Below are positions 22,020 to 33,841 of a stretch of DNA of 64,000 bases, one piece after another. Under the pieces are notes generated by a model. That model had not been told where the DNA came from. It saw only the letters and a program-made list of their open reading frames with translations, and made no database searches. How positions within the stretch are numbered: position 1 is the first letter of the stretch; every line of letters starts with the position of its first letter. Made by a program: the position numbers and the translations under genes. Source of the stretch: Linanthus parryae (taxonomy: Eukaryota; Streptophyta; Magnoliopsida; Ericales; Polemoniaceae); assembly GCA_023055425.1 (NCBI GenBank), contig JALGPY010000010.1, positions 21,716,363 through 21,780,362 of the forward strand. The letters run 5' to 3'.

Positions 22020-25000
22020 CAATACTCCCCCTAAACCAATGCATCTATGTTTAGCATTCCCAATTCAAGCCTTAGAGATGCAAACCTTTCATCTGAAAAT
22101 GGTTTAGTGAAAATATCAACTATTTTCAAAGTAGTTTAAATAAAAGTAAGAGACACACAACCTTTCTCAGCATGATTTCTTAAGAAATGATGTCTCACAT
22201 CTATGTGCTTTGTTCTTGAATGATGTACTGGATTCTTAAAGATTAAAATGGCACTTGTATTGTCATAGTTGATTGGCACATTCCTAAATTCATATCCAAG
22301 ATCTCTCAATTGTAGAGCAATCCATAATACTTGTGATCAACAAGCACCAGCTACAATGTATTAAGCTTCTGCAGTAGATAAGGCTACAAAATTTTGCTTC
22401 TCTGTGTGCCAACTAATCAAAGAAGAACCAAGAAGTTGGTAACACCGTGAAGTACTCTTTCTATCCACTTTGTAACCTGCAAATTCGGCATCTGAATAAC
22501 CACTCAACATAAAATTAGTCCTTCTTGGATACCAAAGCCCCAAGTCTTTCGTTTCATTCAAATATCTGAAAATCCTTTTAACAACAATCAAATGACTTTC
22601 CTTAGGATCAGCTTGAAACCTTTCACACATACATACACTAAACATAATATCAGGTATACTAGCAGTTAAATACAGAAGGGAACCAATCATACCTCTGTAT
22701 TCTTTCTGATTTACACTCTTACCATTTCAATCCTTATCTAAGGATAGTGATGAAATCATGGGGTCTTAATTATCTTGGACTGAGGCATATTATACTTGTT
22801 CAACAAGTCCTTGGTGTATTTCCCATGATGCAAAAAAATTCCTTTCTTCATTTGATGTACATGAAGTCCAAGAAAGAAATTTAATTCTCCCATTAAGCTG
22901 ATCTAAAATTCCTTGCACATTAGACTACAAAATTCTATTGAAAGAGCATCATTAGTAGCACCAAATAGTATATCATCAACATAAATATGTACTACTAATA
23001 GATCCTTCTCTTGATTCTTAATGAAAAGATTTTTGTCTACAAGACCTCTCTTAAAACTATTGTCAAGTAAAAACTTTGAGAGTCTGTCATACCAAGCCCT
23101 TGGAGCTTGCTTAAGGCCATGAAGAGATTTTTCTAATTTGTAAACATGATCAGGGAAACTTTCATATTCAAAACCAGGTGGTTGAGAAACATATACTTCT
23201 TATTGTAAATAGCCATTTAGAAAAGCACATTTAACATTCATTTAATAAAGCTTTATATGTTTATGAAATGCAAATGCTAGAAGTATTCTGATAGCCTCTA
23301 ACCTGGAAACAGGAGCAAATGTCTCCTCATAGTCAACACCTTCTTCTTGATTGTATCCATGTGCAACAAGTCTTGCTTTATTTCTCACAACCTTGCCATT
23401 TTCATCAGGTTTCATTTTGAACACCCATCTGGTTCCAATGACTGATTGAGTCTTTGGTCTAGGAACCAAATTCCATACTTTGTTCCTCTCAAACTCATTC
23501 AGCTCATTCTTCATTGCAATGATCCAATCTGCATCCTCTAGTGCTTCTTTTGCATTTTAGGCTCAATAAATGATACAAAAGCACTAAAAGCACATAAATT
23601 TTTCGGTTGGCCTCTTGTCTGAGTTCCAGTGGTTGGATCTGAGATGATGTTGTCTACAGGATGATCTAATAGGTATTTGAACTTCTTCCTTGGTGTCCAG
23701 GTATGCGTTCCTTCAAGGATTTGAGATCTTGATACAGTAGATGGATCATCATATGTTCTGGCAATATCAGTCTCAAGGCTTTGAGATTTTGGCTCTGCAG
23801 GAGGTTCAAGGCCTTGAGATTCTTCTGACTGATCCTAAAACTTATTTTTGGTTCTTTTCTCTTTCTCATAATCATCATCTTCCTCATACTTATTCAAGTT
23901 GAGATCTGGAAAACTTTCACTCAGATAATCATCAGTACTTTCATCAGAAATCACATGAATACTCTCCTCTACAATCTTAGATCTCTTATTGAAAACTCTA
24001 TAAGCCTTGCTAGTTTGAGAATTACCAAGAAATACACCTTCATCACTTCTGACATCAAACTTTCCAAGATTATCTTTACCATTATTATGCACATAGCAAG
24101 TACAATTAAAAGGTTTGAAATAAGAAACACTAGACTATCTGCCTTTAAACAACTCATATAGATTTTTCTTCAAAATAGGCATAATCAAGCATCTATTGAG
24201 CACATAATTGGCAGTGTTCACAGCTTCTGCTCACAAATACTTTGGCAAATTACTTTCAAGTATCATGGTTCTAGACATATCTTCAAGTGTCCTATTCTTC
24301 TTCTCAACAACTCCATTCTGCTGAGGAGTTCTAGTTGCAGAGAAATTGTGTGAAATGTCATGCTTTGCACAAAATAAATCAAAATCAAGCTCATCAAACT
24401 CCCTACCATGATCACTTCTAATAAATGAAACATGGAAGTTTTTCAAATTTTGAAGTTCTTTGCACAGCTTTGAGAATTTCGGCAAAGCTTCTATTTTGTC
24501 TCAAATGAACATAACCCAAGTAAATCTTGAATAATAATCTACCAAAACAATCATATACTTATTACCTTTTGGAGTTTGAACTATCATAGGACCAAACAAG
24601 TCCATATGCATCAGTTCTAAGGGTCTATAAGTACTTACAAAGTTCTTTGGTTTGAAGGAACTTTTTGTTTGTTTACCTTGAGTGCATGCCTTGCAAATCT
24701 CATCATCTTTGAATTTCAGGGTTGGTAATCCTCTTACCAAGTCTTTTGAGATGAGTTTTTTCATAGAATTCATGCTTATATTCCCAAGCTTTCTATGCCA
24801 GAGTTTTTAGTCTTCCTTCAAGGCCTTGAGACAATTTAGCTTTTCACCTGCAACTTTGTTAGTACTCAAAGCAATACATTGTACGATCTAGGAGCAGTGA
24901 GTATGCAACTTCCAGATTTCTCATCTTGCACAACACATTTCTCCTTGTTAAAAATAACTTTATTACCCCTATCACATAGCTGAGATATACTAAGAAGATT

Positions 25001-25400
25001 ATACTTAAGACCATCAACAAAATAAACATCTGAAATAGAATCACTAGAACCATTACCAATACTACCTATACCAATTATTATATTGCATTTGGATTTGTGA
25101 CCAAGTTTAATTGTTCCTCCACATTGTTGTTTAAGTTCAATGAAAAAAGATTTCTTTCCAGTCATATGTCTGGAACAACCACTATCCAAGATCCATTTAT
25201 GATCCTTCAAGGCCTTGGTGACATCCTGAAACAAATAAGTCAATGCCTCAACAGGCCATTAGACCAAGTGTAGAATTTTGAATCATACTCAAAATCAACA
25301 ATTTTTGGTGTTCTAATTCCTTTAGGAACCCAAATCTGTTTAACTTGTCCCTTGAGCTTATAAGGATAGGTGTTCCTCAAAATTTAAGATTCTGATCTTC
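22020..25400 (-). pseudogene. pol: Pol of F1: protease, integrase, RT, RNase H (broken)
   Basis: In sense order: protease WILDSGCSRHMTG (about 25161-25198); a pre-integrase region (LLSISQLCDRGNKV) and CKACTQGKQTKSSF; integrase with MHMDLFGPM (about 24595-24620), IRSDHGREF and QQNGVVEKKNRTL (about 24280-24430); RT with MNVKCAFLNGYLQ near 23210-23240, where the first catalytic Asp reads Asn, and IYVDDILFG near 22970-22990; RNase H with GYSDAEFAGYKVDRKS (about 22440-22500) and TKHIDVRHHF (about 22190). Multiple stops and frameshifts. Non-functional. Confidence 0.88.
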
Positions 25401-27085
25401 TGAAGGGGCAAGTTAATCTTACATGACCGATTTTTCAACAGTAATGACATTTTGGAGAATATCTGCTTCCATATTTCAGAAAAGTAGTTTGGTATTTCGT
25501 TGGAAAATTTGGATTATAGCCTATTCCACTTTTATGCATAGAGTGCAGACTTCCTCCAAGCATGAGATTGAGCTTATGTTCTGAGCAAGCAAAGGTTGAT
25601 AAAATCTTTTTAGGTTCTTGAAGCTTCTTAGTCAATGAAGTTTTCTGTTGCTCTAAATCATCTGAATGGTTCTTTAGGTCAACATACTTATCAATTAAAA
25701 TAGTGTTTTGATCAACAACTTCCATGACTTGTGCCTTCAAAGCTTTGAACCTACTTTCTAAGGCTTTGAAGTCACTGTCAGTTTTCAACTTAGTAGCTTC
25801 AAGACATTTGTTTTGAAAAATCAATCTATGTTCTCCTTGGCTTGCTCGTGAACCTTCACATTTAAGGAATCAATATCATTTATATAACTTTCCTCATTCA
25901 AAAACATACGTTTGAGGATTTCAGGAAGTACATCAGAAGGACTAGCAAGCAATTTTTTTACCATCTCTTCAATATGCTTGTATGAGCTCTTTTTTGCTTG
26001 CTCTACATCTGAATCTGAGTCAGTTGATGAATCTGAATCACTCCATGAAGCAACCATAGCTTTCTTTCTTCTTTTGTGACTTTCTTTCTTTTGAACGTTT
26101 CTGCTTTTCTTCTTTAGAGGACAATCCCTTACTAAATGACCTGCATCACCACATTCAAACAAATTCATTACTTTAGGTTTATGTGAATGTGAAGAAGACT
26201 TACCTTTGTGATCCTTGTTGCTTGAGGATCTGGATTTATCATTGCTGGAGTCCTTGTTTCCAAATTTCTTCTTCTTTTTCAAGATTCTGGCAAAAGATTT
26301 AGAGATCAAGGCTACAGCCTCTTCATGATCATCATCATCCTGTTCAAGGCTTTAGGATTTGTCATTGTTTTTTGCCTTAAGTGCCAGGTTCTTGATGTTG
26401 TCACTCATGTCAAAATCTACCTCCTTCATAGATATTTCATGAGTGAGCAGCTTTCCTTGTAGATCATCCATCTCAAGAAGACTTAGGTCGTGAGCTTCGT
26501 CAATAGCTATTGTCTTTAGCTCCCACTTGGCTTTTGGCAAACTTCTCAAAATATTTCTGAATTTATCTTCATTTGAGAATTTCTTTCCCAAAGATTCCAG
26601 ATTATTCACTAAATCTGTGAATCTTTTGAACATATCCTTGATAGATTCATCCGAGTTTATCTTAAATAACTCACATTGCCTCAGAAAAATGTTGATCTTA
26701 ATTTTCTTGACTTGACTGGTTCTTTCATAGGTTACAACCAGCTTGTTCCAAACCTCCTTGGCACTTTTGCATTTGTAACTCTATTGAACTCATATGCACT
26801 AAGGGCACAATATAACAGGTTCATGGCTTTGTAATTTATGGATACCTTTTCCAACTCTGTAATTGAAAGTTCCTCTTCAGTTTTGATGGTTCTAATCACA
26901 TAAGTAGTGGTGAAATACACATGAGGACCATTAAGAGTGATAGACCACAATTCCATGTCTTGATCTATGATGAACATCTTCATCAATGCCTTCCAATTCA
27001 TGAAATTGTCACCACAGAACAATGGAGGTCTGTTGGCAGCCCGTCCCTGTGAGAATCCCCCATCACCTACATTACTCATTGTCAC
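25401..27085 (-). pseudogene. gag: Gag of F1 (broken)
   Basis: It begins MTMSNVGDGGFSQGRAANRP (first ATG 27085, second 27079), followed by GDNFMNWKALMKMFI, the N-terminal pattern of SIRE-type Gag. After a frameshift near 26750 it continues with MFKRFTDLVNNLESLG and SLPKAKWE (about 26520-26640), a zinc knuckle ECGDAGHLVRDCP (about 26125-26165) whose first Cys reads Leu, a basic patch, a serine/aspartate-rich stretch and a coiled-coil-like C-terminal region (about 25560-25800). The second zinc knuckle (KCHYC...CPFR) straddles the lower boundary. The long Gag with a coiled-coil tail is typical of this clade. Confidence 0.82.
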
Positions 27086-27116
27086 AAGATTGTTAGATCC
27101 TTAGAAGTGACCCAAG

Positions 27117-27128
27117 CTCTGATACCAA
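27117..27128 (-). promoter_or_regulatory. Primer-binding site of F1
   Basis: The minus strand reads TGGTATCAGAGC next to the 5' LTR; initiator-Met tRNA type. Confidence 0.9.
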
Positions 27129-27129
27129 T

Positions 27130-28626
27130 TGAAAGTTTGTAATTTAAGTATAAACACTTGATCAAATAATCTAGAGGGGGGGGGGGTTGAATAGAGTATG
27201 GAAACTTTTACAAAAACCTAATCTCTTGAAAAAATAAAATAAGCCACAGGTTGAATCTCAAGGCCTTGGAGGAGTTTTGATAAAGACATAAGCTTTCTAA
27301 GAACTAGTTAAAGCTTCAAGGCCTTGATCTGTAAAATACTTCAAGCCTTTGAACAACCTGTTTTGAGCTAGATAGTTTGCAGTGATAAAGAATAATACTG
27401 TAAAGTAAAGAACACAAGGATTTTACAGAGTTCAGTCACAGTTGGACCTATTTTCTGCCTGAGGGATCTAATCCCTCCAGGATTTTCAAAACACTTCTTA
27501 TTAATCACCCATATTTATCCCAAGATCTCAAGCCTAAGTGAACTGCCTTGCACCTATACAGCTTGTGGTTCCCAACCTATCTAGTAACAGCCAAAATCAG
27601 TTGAAACAATAAGAACCTATTGTTGTTCACTTGAACAACTAAAATTCTAAGTTTGTGAGGTTTAAGAAATCACAAAGATAACACAAATTAAGTAAAAGTA
27701 TTTAAGAACACATAAAAGAAGTAAGCAGTGAAGCTTGGATGTGTTCTTCAGATTTCTGAACGATTTGATCTCCTTGTTCAACATTATTGAGAGCTTGATT
27801 GATTGAAGAGTTGATTGTATGATCTCCACGACATTAAACACTTTTCTATCTGAAATTCAATCCTCTCACAGTCTCTTCTCTCTATCTTTGAAATTCAAAC
27901 TGGAGCTTATAACAAGCTGCAGTAACTGAATGAGAGATTTTAGGAACTGCCTCCCTACAAATCCTCTCCCAAACATGATTCTTTCAACAATTATGAATTG
28001 ATAGCCATTAGAATTTGTTGTGAGGGGTTTTAACAACGAACAACCCTGCAACAAACTTGATTTATCAAAGAAAATATAGAAAATATATCAACATATTACT
28101 GATTGCTTGGCATAACAGTTTATGCAGTAAAATAGGCCAAAATTTTGAAAAAAAAAAAGATAAATACCAGATCAACAATTTGTATAAGATATTGATAAAA
28201 TTATTATTAAAGTGAGTAACCAATCACATTAACAGAGATAGCATCCTGCAAGAAAGAATCAGTTAAGCTAGATAAGACTGTCAGCAACTCAAGGAAAATC
28301 TCAAGGACTTGGAGCTTCGTGACGTTCTTCACAGTTTTAAGCTAATAACTTTCTAATCCTTGATTCAATCAAGATGTGAAACCGGTGAGTGTTAGAAACA
28401 CATAGATATAGTCCAAGAATATTTTTTAGACACATTTAACCAACAACTGATCCAATGTTAAGCCTGCATACACAAGATTGTTAAAACCATACTTAATCAA
28501 TTCAAATGCAGACATAGACCTTCAAGGCCTTGGAGCCGTGAACATATTTTACCACTGTCTTTCATCATCTTCATATAAACTTCCACAGTTCATACTTCAC
28601 AATAAGACAGATAAATTGAATTATCA
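27130..28626 (-). mobile_element. 5' LTR of F1
   Basis: Homologous to 17857-19355. On the plus strand it begins TGAAAGTTTGTAA and ends TTATCA. It contains the poly-G run (about 27177-27187) and CAAGGCCTTG at 27259, 27318 and 28523. Confidence 0.92.
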
Positions 28627-28631
28627 GAAGA
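28627..28631 (+). repeat. Target-site duplication of F1, right copy (GAAGA)
   Basis: Matches GAAGT at 17852-17856 in four of five bases. Confidence 0.6.
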
Positions 28632-29830
28632 AACAATATCGTATCGTAAATCTTGTATATCGAAGAATACAGCTATACATATGGCATTTGGTACTTGGGA
28701 TGATTCATACAAACAACTGCCAACTTCATGGAAGCGATGAAACATTACAATCCCGAAATTGTTGTAAATTATGTATTTACTCAACCCAATATGACTTGAA
28801 CGCTTGTGTTTGGATGTTTTGGGCTCTCACTGGATGTATCAAGGGATTCAAATACTTCCGGCCAGTGATCACCATTGATTCCACTTTCCAGAAGGGTAAG
28901 TAATAGGGTTTTTTCATGGTTTCCAACGGTGTTGATTCTAACTAATATATATTCCCCCTCGCTTTTTCAATAATGGATTGTGAGTCAAAGAAAAATTGGG
29001 TTTACTTTTTCACAAAGCTGCGCAAGTATGTTGAAAAATCCCGTGTAGATATTTGTCTCATATCAAACAGAGGTGGTGGTATCTTAGCTGCAGTTAAGGA
29101 TAGCAGAAACGGTTAGGGACCTGAAGACTATTGTACAAGTGTTTTGGATAAGACATATTCAGGGCAATCTGATTGATACATTATCTTAATAGCAGACGGC
29201 CATTGCATATTTAATGATGACAGTGGCAACCCAACACCAGCAGAGTAATTTTGAAGTAAAATGGGGCTCATCAAGGCCTTGGATCCTAATATGTCTAAAA
29301 TAATTGAAATCGTGATTTATATTTGTTAATTCATATTTGATGATTCTCATAGGGCACTAAATTTTGTAACAGTGGATCAATGGTGACTCCGCAAGTCCAC
29401 GAGCGCATCAACAAATGGAAAACCAATGCTGTAACTCATGGTGTGATAGGGCGTAACTATGAGAGGCGTATATTTTCTGTGACTTCTGGGTACCATGGAT
29501 CTGGCGGGCATAATATTCATATTGTTAACCTAGAAGAACATACATGGCATGGTGGCAAGTGGGGAACATATGGGCATCCATGTTCCCACCCCATAGCTGT
29601 TTGTCAATACCGAGGCATTAACTGGATGCAATTTGTGCCAGAATGATTTGATGTTGCTCAGTGGGTTAAAATCTACTCGCACACAATAATGCCGATTCAG
29701 GCTCGAGATTATTGGCCCCCGCCCACCTGGGATTGGAAATTCATTCCAAACTCCACTCTGCTACGGTGTAGGGGAAGAGCTCAGAATAGGCGAATACGTA
29801 GTCACATGGATCAAAAGAATAAGCGTGTAG
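28632..29830 (+). pseudogene. MULE transposase, catalytic core and SWIM zinc finger
   Basis: This continues the transposase after F1. In shifting frames: FGTWDDSYKQLP, then EAMKHYNPEIVVNYV, then FWALTGCIKGFKYFRPVITI ending at D-S-T-F (28800-28890), which is the MULE core with the first catalytic Asp. A GTAAGT donor near 28896 suggests an intron. After it ESKKNWVYFFTKLRKYV and LISNRGGGILAA (about 29050-29095) follow, where the usual second Asp of the ISDRH motif reads Asn. The SWIM domain (about 29540-29640) has PCSHPIAVCQYRGINWMQFV, but both cysteines of its CxC half are replaced (TWHGGKW). The C-terminal RGRAQNRRIRSHMD-type tail is at about 29770-29812. Catalysis is lost. Confidence 0.8.
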
Positions 29831-29836
29831 CAAAGT

Positions 29837-31306
29837 GTGGAATTATGTGACAGTGAGTTACTGATTTCAAACAAGTGGTTGCTCAATAAGATTCATGATC
29901 TGCCAGAACATGCCACTGAGGAGGAGGTGAGTCAGCAGGCTCGGACCATTATCATGTACATGCTAGGTCCGTACCTCATTTTCAACAAAAAGGCCACTCA
30001 TGTTCCAGTATTTCTGCTACAATTTCTTAATAATTTGGATGAGTGTGGCAGACTTGCGCGGGGAGCCTGGGTTCTAGCTTACCTCTAGCGAGAGTTGTTT
30101 TGTGCCACTCCGCCTGGTGTTATCCACATTGGCGGTTACATAGAAGTTAGTTTAGGTATACATAATATCTTTGTATTTGACTAACAATTTCATTTGCTTC
30201 GGTTATGGGCATGGGAGCATATCACTTGCTTATGCCCCCCCCCCCATTGTTGAAAGTTAAAATTTGCGCGGTCAGTATGACACGTCTACGGATCCACGTG
30301 GGAGACTATGGGTATGCCACTCTGTTAAATCCGTGAAGCACAACCTCAGGCACTACATAGATCAGCTTGATAGAGTGACATAATATCAGGTTATTATATA
30401 GTTGAAGTACCTTTGAAATTATGTATATACTTCCATGTTCCTAACTAATTCCTTTTATGGAGATGGTACGGGATCCGTACGGAGGAAATGTTATGCACTC
30501 ACTACCGATGGGGTTTCTAGCGGGAGAGCCCATATGGCGTGCCTGAGCACCACTCATATGCTTCGAGATCATAGAGCACCACTTCCTCGACCGAGTATTG
30601 TGTCAATTTAGCATGCAAAAACAACCACCCGCATATGTGATAGCAACATGGAGTTTCACAGGTTGGAGAGACGCGAGAGAGCCAAGTAGTACTGGATTTC
30701 GAAGCACGTGCCTTATATTGTCCAGTGGAACGATAGGCAGAATAGTTTTGTCTAAGGACCCCCCCCCCCAGTCGTAGGTCCTATGCAGGCAACAAATCTC
30801 TACATAGTGTTGTACTAGAGGGTGACACGACTACTGATACATCCACCTACCCCTCCAGCCATTCGTGACAGTTTTTCCTCTGGCGGAGCGCATCATACTC
30901 TTATGGTAGACCCAGTTAATTACATAATTTATTCGTTAAGTTAATTGATTAATTATGTATATGAATGCTTGATTATAAACTATTTTCTATTTATAGGCCC
31001 AGACACTGCAGATAGTTTAGCGCATAGAGGAGGGTCATTTGACAGTAGACCAGCTCCCGGTATACCAAGCTGCCTGGAGAGAAGTACGAGAGATTTGCAG
31101 GTCCGCGGTCGAGCGGACTATGGGAATTGATGATGCAAGCGAAACAGGTAGTATGCACCCAACATTATGCTCCTTCCAGCAGTGGCCTCATGACTGCAGC
31201 TCCTACTGTCACACTTCACTGTCCCAGGCGTAAGATGCGCGGCTACGACTCATCTACAGTTCAGACAAGTCTAATTGTGGAGTTCCTCATTGATGAGCGA
31301 AAGTAC
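29837..31306 (+). pseudogene. Plant mobile domain (PMD, MAIN-like) attached to the MULE
   Basis: This starts just after the SWIM region in the same orientation. The translation shows the PMD pattern: EEEVSQQARTIIMYMLGPYLIF (29925-29985), VFLLQFLNNLDECGRLARGAWVLAYL, then across a probable intron (about 30157-30200) LWAWEHITCLCP (30200-30235), KHNLRHYIDQLDRV (30335-30377) and APLICFEIIEHHFLDRVLCQF (30547-30609). PMD proteins include host factors MAIN and MAIL1 and many transposon-borne relatives; PMDs fused to MULEs are known. A likely further exon (about 30997-31306, after TTTATAG) encodes a Ser/Thr-rich segment cut by element T at 31311/31312. Stops and frameshifts make it a pseudogene. Confidence 0.72.
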
Positions 31307-31311
31307 GACAT
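31307..31311 (+). repeat. Target-site duplication GACAT of element T, left copy
   Basis: GACAT precedes the LTR start TGATAGCGCC; the partner is ATGTC at 37290-37294, read on the minus strand because that flank is inverted. Confidence 0.8.
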
Positions 31312-32282
31312 TGATAGCGCCTTTTCGGAGCTATATTTCTTTAGCATTTACCACTTATTTTCATAGGTTTTGGGAGAGTTTAGAGCAAAATGTTGATGTA
31401 GGAATGCATGTTTATCAATAGTTGCTTCATGTATTTAATTCTAGTACGTGCACGTCTTATTCGAGATATTATTCTTTATTTAACGGATTTAATCGCTTGG
31501 GTATAGTGTTTGTGGTCTTTTACAGGAAACAAGGCTTAATGAGCGATTTGGATCATGGACGTGAGGTTCGGAAGCAAGGAAGCGCAAGGAAAGAGGCTCG
31601 AGAACCAAGAGTTGAAGATTCAAGAACACATCTGCAGACCATTTCGCATGAAATGGAGGGCATTTTGTGTGAAATGAAACCATTTCGCACGAAATGCTAA
31701 GGAGTTGGCGTATAATTTGTGGGGCTAAAATGCAAATATCAATACTTGGTCTTCATTACTTCAACCTAGGCAAGAAAGGACAAAAAAATAGACCCAATAA
31801 TAACTTGGAGAGCTAAGGAGAAGCTTTTGGGGAGCATCAAGAAGCAAGGTGACAAACTTGGATCAACGACTTCATCACATCTTTAGCGTTTGATCTATTT
31901 TCTTACTTACCTTCTTGTATGGAATATTATAACACTTTTTCATTAGTTATGAGTAGCAAAACTCATATCTAGGAATCTATGGAGATCCTAGGGTTTATGT
32001 TTTGATGGATTTTCCTGATTCTTATGAAATTTCATGCTTAGGGTTATTGCTTGAATGAAGGTTTCTTTGATTTAATCATATTGAGCTCTTTCATTGACAT
32101 GCTAGAGTCACAATTTCTGATGAAAAAATTATTTCTATTTCAAGTAATAAACCTAGACTAAAGATAATTCTTGCTAGTTAATCATTTGTATGCTACGCTT
32201 AATTCTTAGCAAGGTAGGAGTCATGACCTGAGCTTGTTAATTAACTAGTGAGTGTGTGAAAAAACTCAACCCTATTTGGGAT
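31312..32282 (+). mobile_element. Element T (Tat/Ogre/Athila-like gypsy), first LTR, left part
   Basis: It begins TGATAGCGCC and aligns with 34770-35414 for about 640 bases, then continues (31940-32282) with sequence matching the inverted block 37840-37927 (ACTAGTGAGTGTGTGAA). It includes palindromes such as CCATTTC-GCAT-GAAATGG (31639-31656) and a similar one at 31681-31696. Its 3' half is missing: element H is inserted at 32282/32283. The lineage is suggested by the conserved end of the second LTR (GGGTTCGATAAC...ACTTGCGC, minus strand of 37295-37380). Confidence 0.75.
31639..31696 (+). promoter_or_regulatory. Palindromic U3 motif cluster in T's LTR
   Basis: CCATTTC-GCAT-GAAATGG (perfect 7-bp arms) is followed by CATTTC-GCAC-GAAATG. 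The second LTR has CATTTCGTACGAAATG (35133-35148), a perfect 16-bp palindrome. The TTC-N4-GAA design is shared with the unrelated Tork-like LTR at 15131-15154. Confidence 0.45.
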
Positions 32283-33841
32283 TGTAGGGTTTTGATCATG
32301 GATACGCAGCGGAATAAAGATTTTATCCATTCAAGACCCTCCAAGGATTATAGGAAGAGAATCATAACGATTGTAAGGGAAGAAACAATCAACACACCTT
32401 AGAGGTCTCCTGTGATGACTTGTCACGTGAATTGTGTCACGTCTCTACGGTTGATCCACGCCTAGAGGTGAGATCTAGATCCTCCAACTCCTTGTGCTAG
32501 CTAGGAATAATGGAAGAGGATGAAGGAATCATGCAACACGGTGCAACAAGGTGGGGCAACACCTCTATGTGAGGCCAACGGGTAGGGGGCGGTCCCAAAG
32601 GGAGGTTCGTCCCTTGCTTTGGGACTTGCTCTCTCTCTCTCTCTCCTTACTCCTATAATATAGATGTGTGTAGAGAAAATAAGCTAGGAGTGTTCTTTAT
32701 ATATTCCAACAACTCCTTGTCCTACTACATAAAGAACCCCTCTCCTAATCCTACTCAAATAAGGATAAGTCCATTTTTGCAAACTAGTCCTAATCATGTC
32801 CATACATGGATTAGTTCTCTTTGAAATTTAATCCTAATCTTGTCTCTACATGAATTCGTCCACCTTGGAAAATCCTAATCATGTCTATACATGGATTAGT
32901 CCAACTTGCATATTAGTCCTACTAAGTTAGCAAGTTGTTGCAATTTGATCCTTCTAATTAATTAATCATATTAATTTAATCATATTAATTAATTAATTCA
33001 CAAGTCTAGTTCACCCCTATATGGCGTATGACCCCATAGGTTCTATTTAGTTGGTAGTAACCACTTACTAATATGGAGCGGCCTCTAGCAAGACATCCAT
33101 TCTAGCCAACAAAAAGAATAGTCATCATGACTAACCTTGTGCAAGTATTGTCTCATCCCTTTGTCCCAATATTCGGATTGGACACGAGACATACAAGTCA
33201 CACTCGTATATCCAATCCATAGTTTCTCGATCCCGGGAATAGCCTTATTCGTGAAAATAACATCAATATCCTATATTGATTTATTTGAGTCTGGCCAGAC
33301 ATTCTATAAGCACTATCCCTCGAGTGGCTTAGGATATCTGCTCCCGTTATGTGGGAGGGACAAATTCTATCTACGTCTACTAAGATCTCTAAGCTTGCTT
33401 CTTATTGTATCCAGTACAAGCCTTTATATCTACCCAGTTACGGTGTAGCATTTGACGCTACCAAAACACAATATTCCACAACTAGATGATCTAGTGACTT
33501 CATGTCTAAGGATGACAACACCGTTGTACCGCGAGAAGCGCTTGTGACTTTACATAACATGTATGTAGCCTTCTCGGAGATGGTTCAATCCAGTGCGCCA
33601 TTACCCTTAATGCACACCCATGTGTTGGATCATGATATCTCCATATCAATCCAACCCCATACTAGTCTATAGATGATTTTCCGATTAATCGTTATAATCA
33701 ACTAGGGATATTTAAGAATATAACACTTATATTCTAAGGACTCCATTCATGTTAACATATATCCATATCGATAACATTATGAATCGTAAATCCACATATT
33801 CGTCATAATAAGTTGATTGCCTCTAGGGCACAATTCCAACA
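32283..33841 (-). mobile_element. 3' LTR of H
   Basis: On the minus strand it starts TGTTGGAATTGTGCCCTAG and ends AACCCTACA. It aligns with the D LTRs through most of its length, with extra sequence near 32700-32950 where a TAATCCT..ACATGGATTAGT unit is repeated. It contains a CT run (32632-32645) and a hairpin AAGGGA / TCCCTT (32598-32615). Confidence 0.9.
32598..32615 (-). other. LTR hairpin in H, AAGGGA / TCCCTT arms
   Basis: Six-base perfect arms around CGAACC (sense). Same position and loop as the hairpins in A and D but with different complementary arms. Confidence 0.45.

Larger units (their letters stand above)
17857..28626 (-). mobile_element. SIRE/Maximus-like copia retrotransposon F1
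   Basis: A complete minus-strand element of about 10.8 kb: 5' LTR 27130-28626, primer-binding site 27117-27128, gag-pol, an additional ORF region downstream of pol (19729-21577), polypurine tract 19356-19366, and 3' LTR 17857-19355. LTRs begin TG and end CA, are nearly equal in length, and differ at scattered sites. The large size, gag type and extra ORF before the 3' LTR are those of the SIRE/Maximus clade. It interrupts a MULE transposase gene. The coding regions are broken by many stops and frameshifts. The palindrome CAAGGCCTTG is repeated ten times along it. Confidence 0.93.

Noticed and set aside
17986..28532. CRISPR-like array made by CAAGGCCTTG repeats
   Set aside because: Spacing is irregular, the repeats are only 10 bases, and they occur inside retrotransposon genes of a plant genome.
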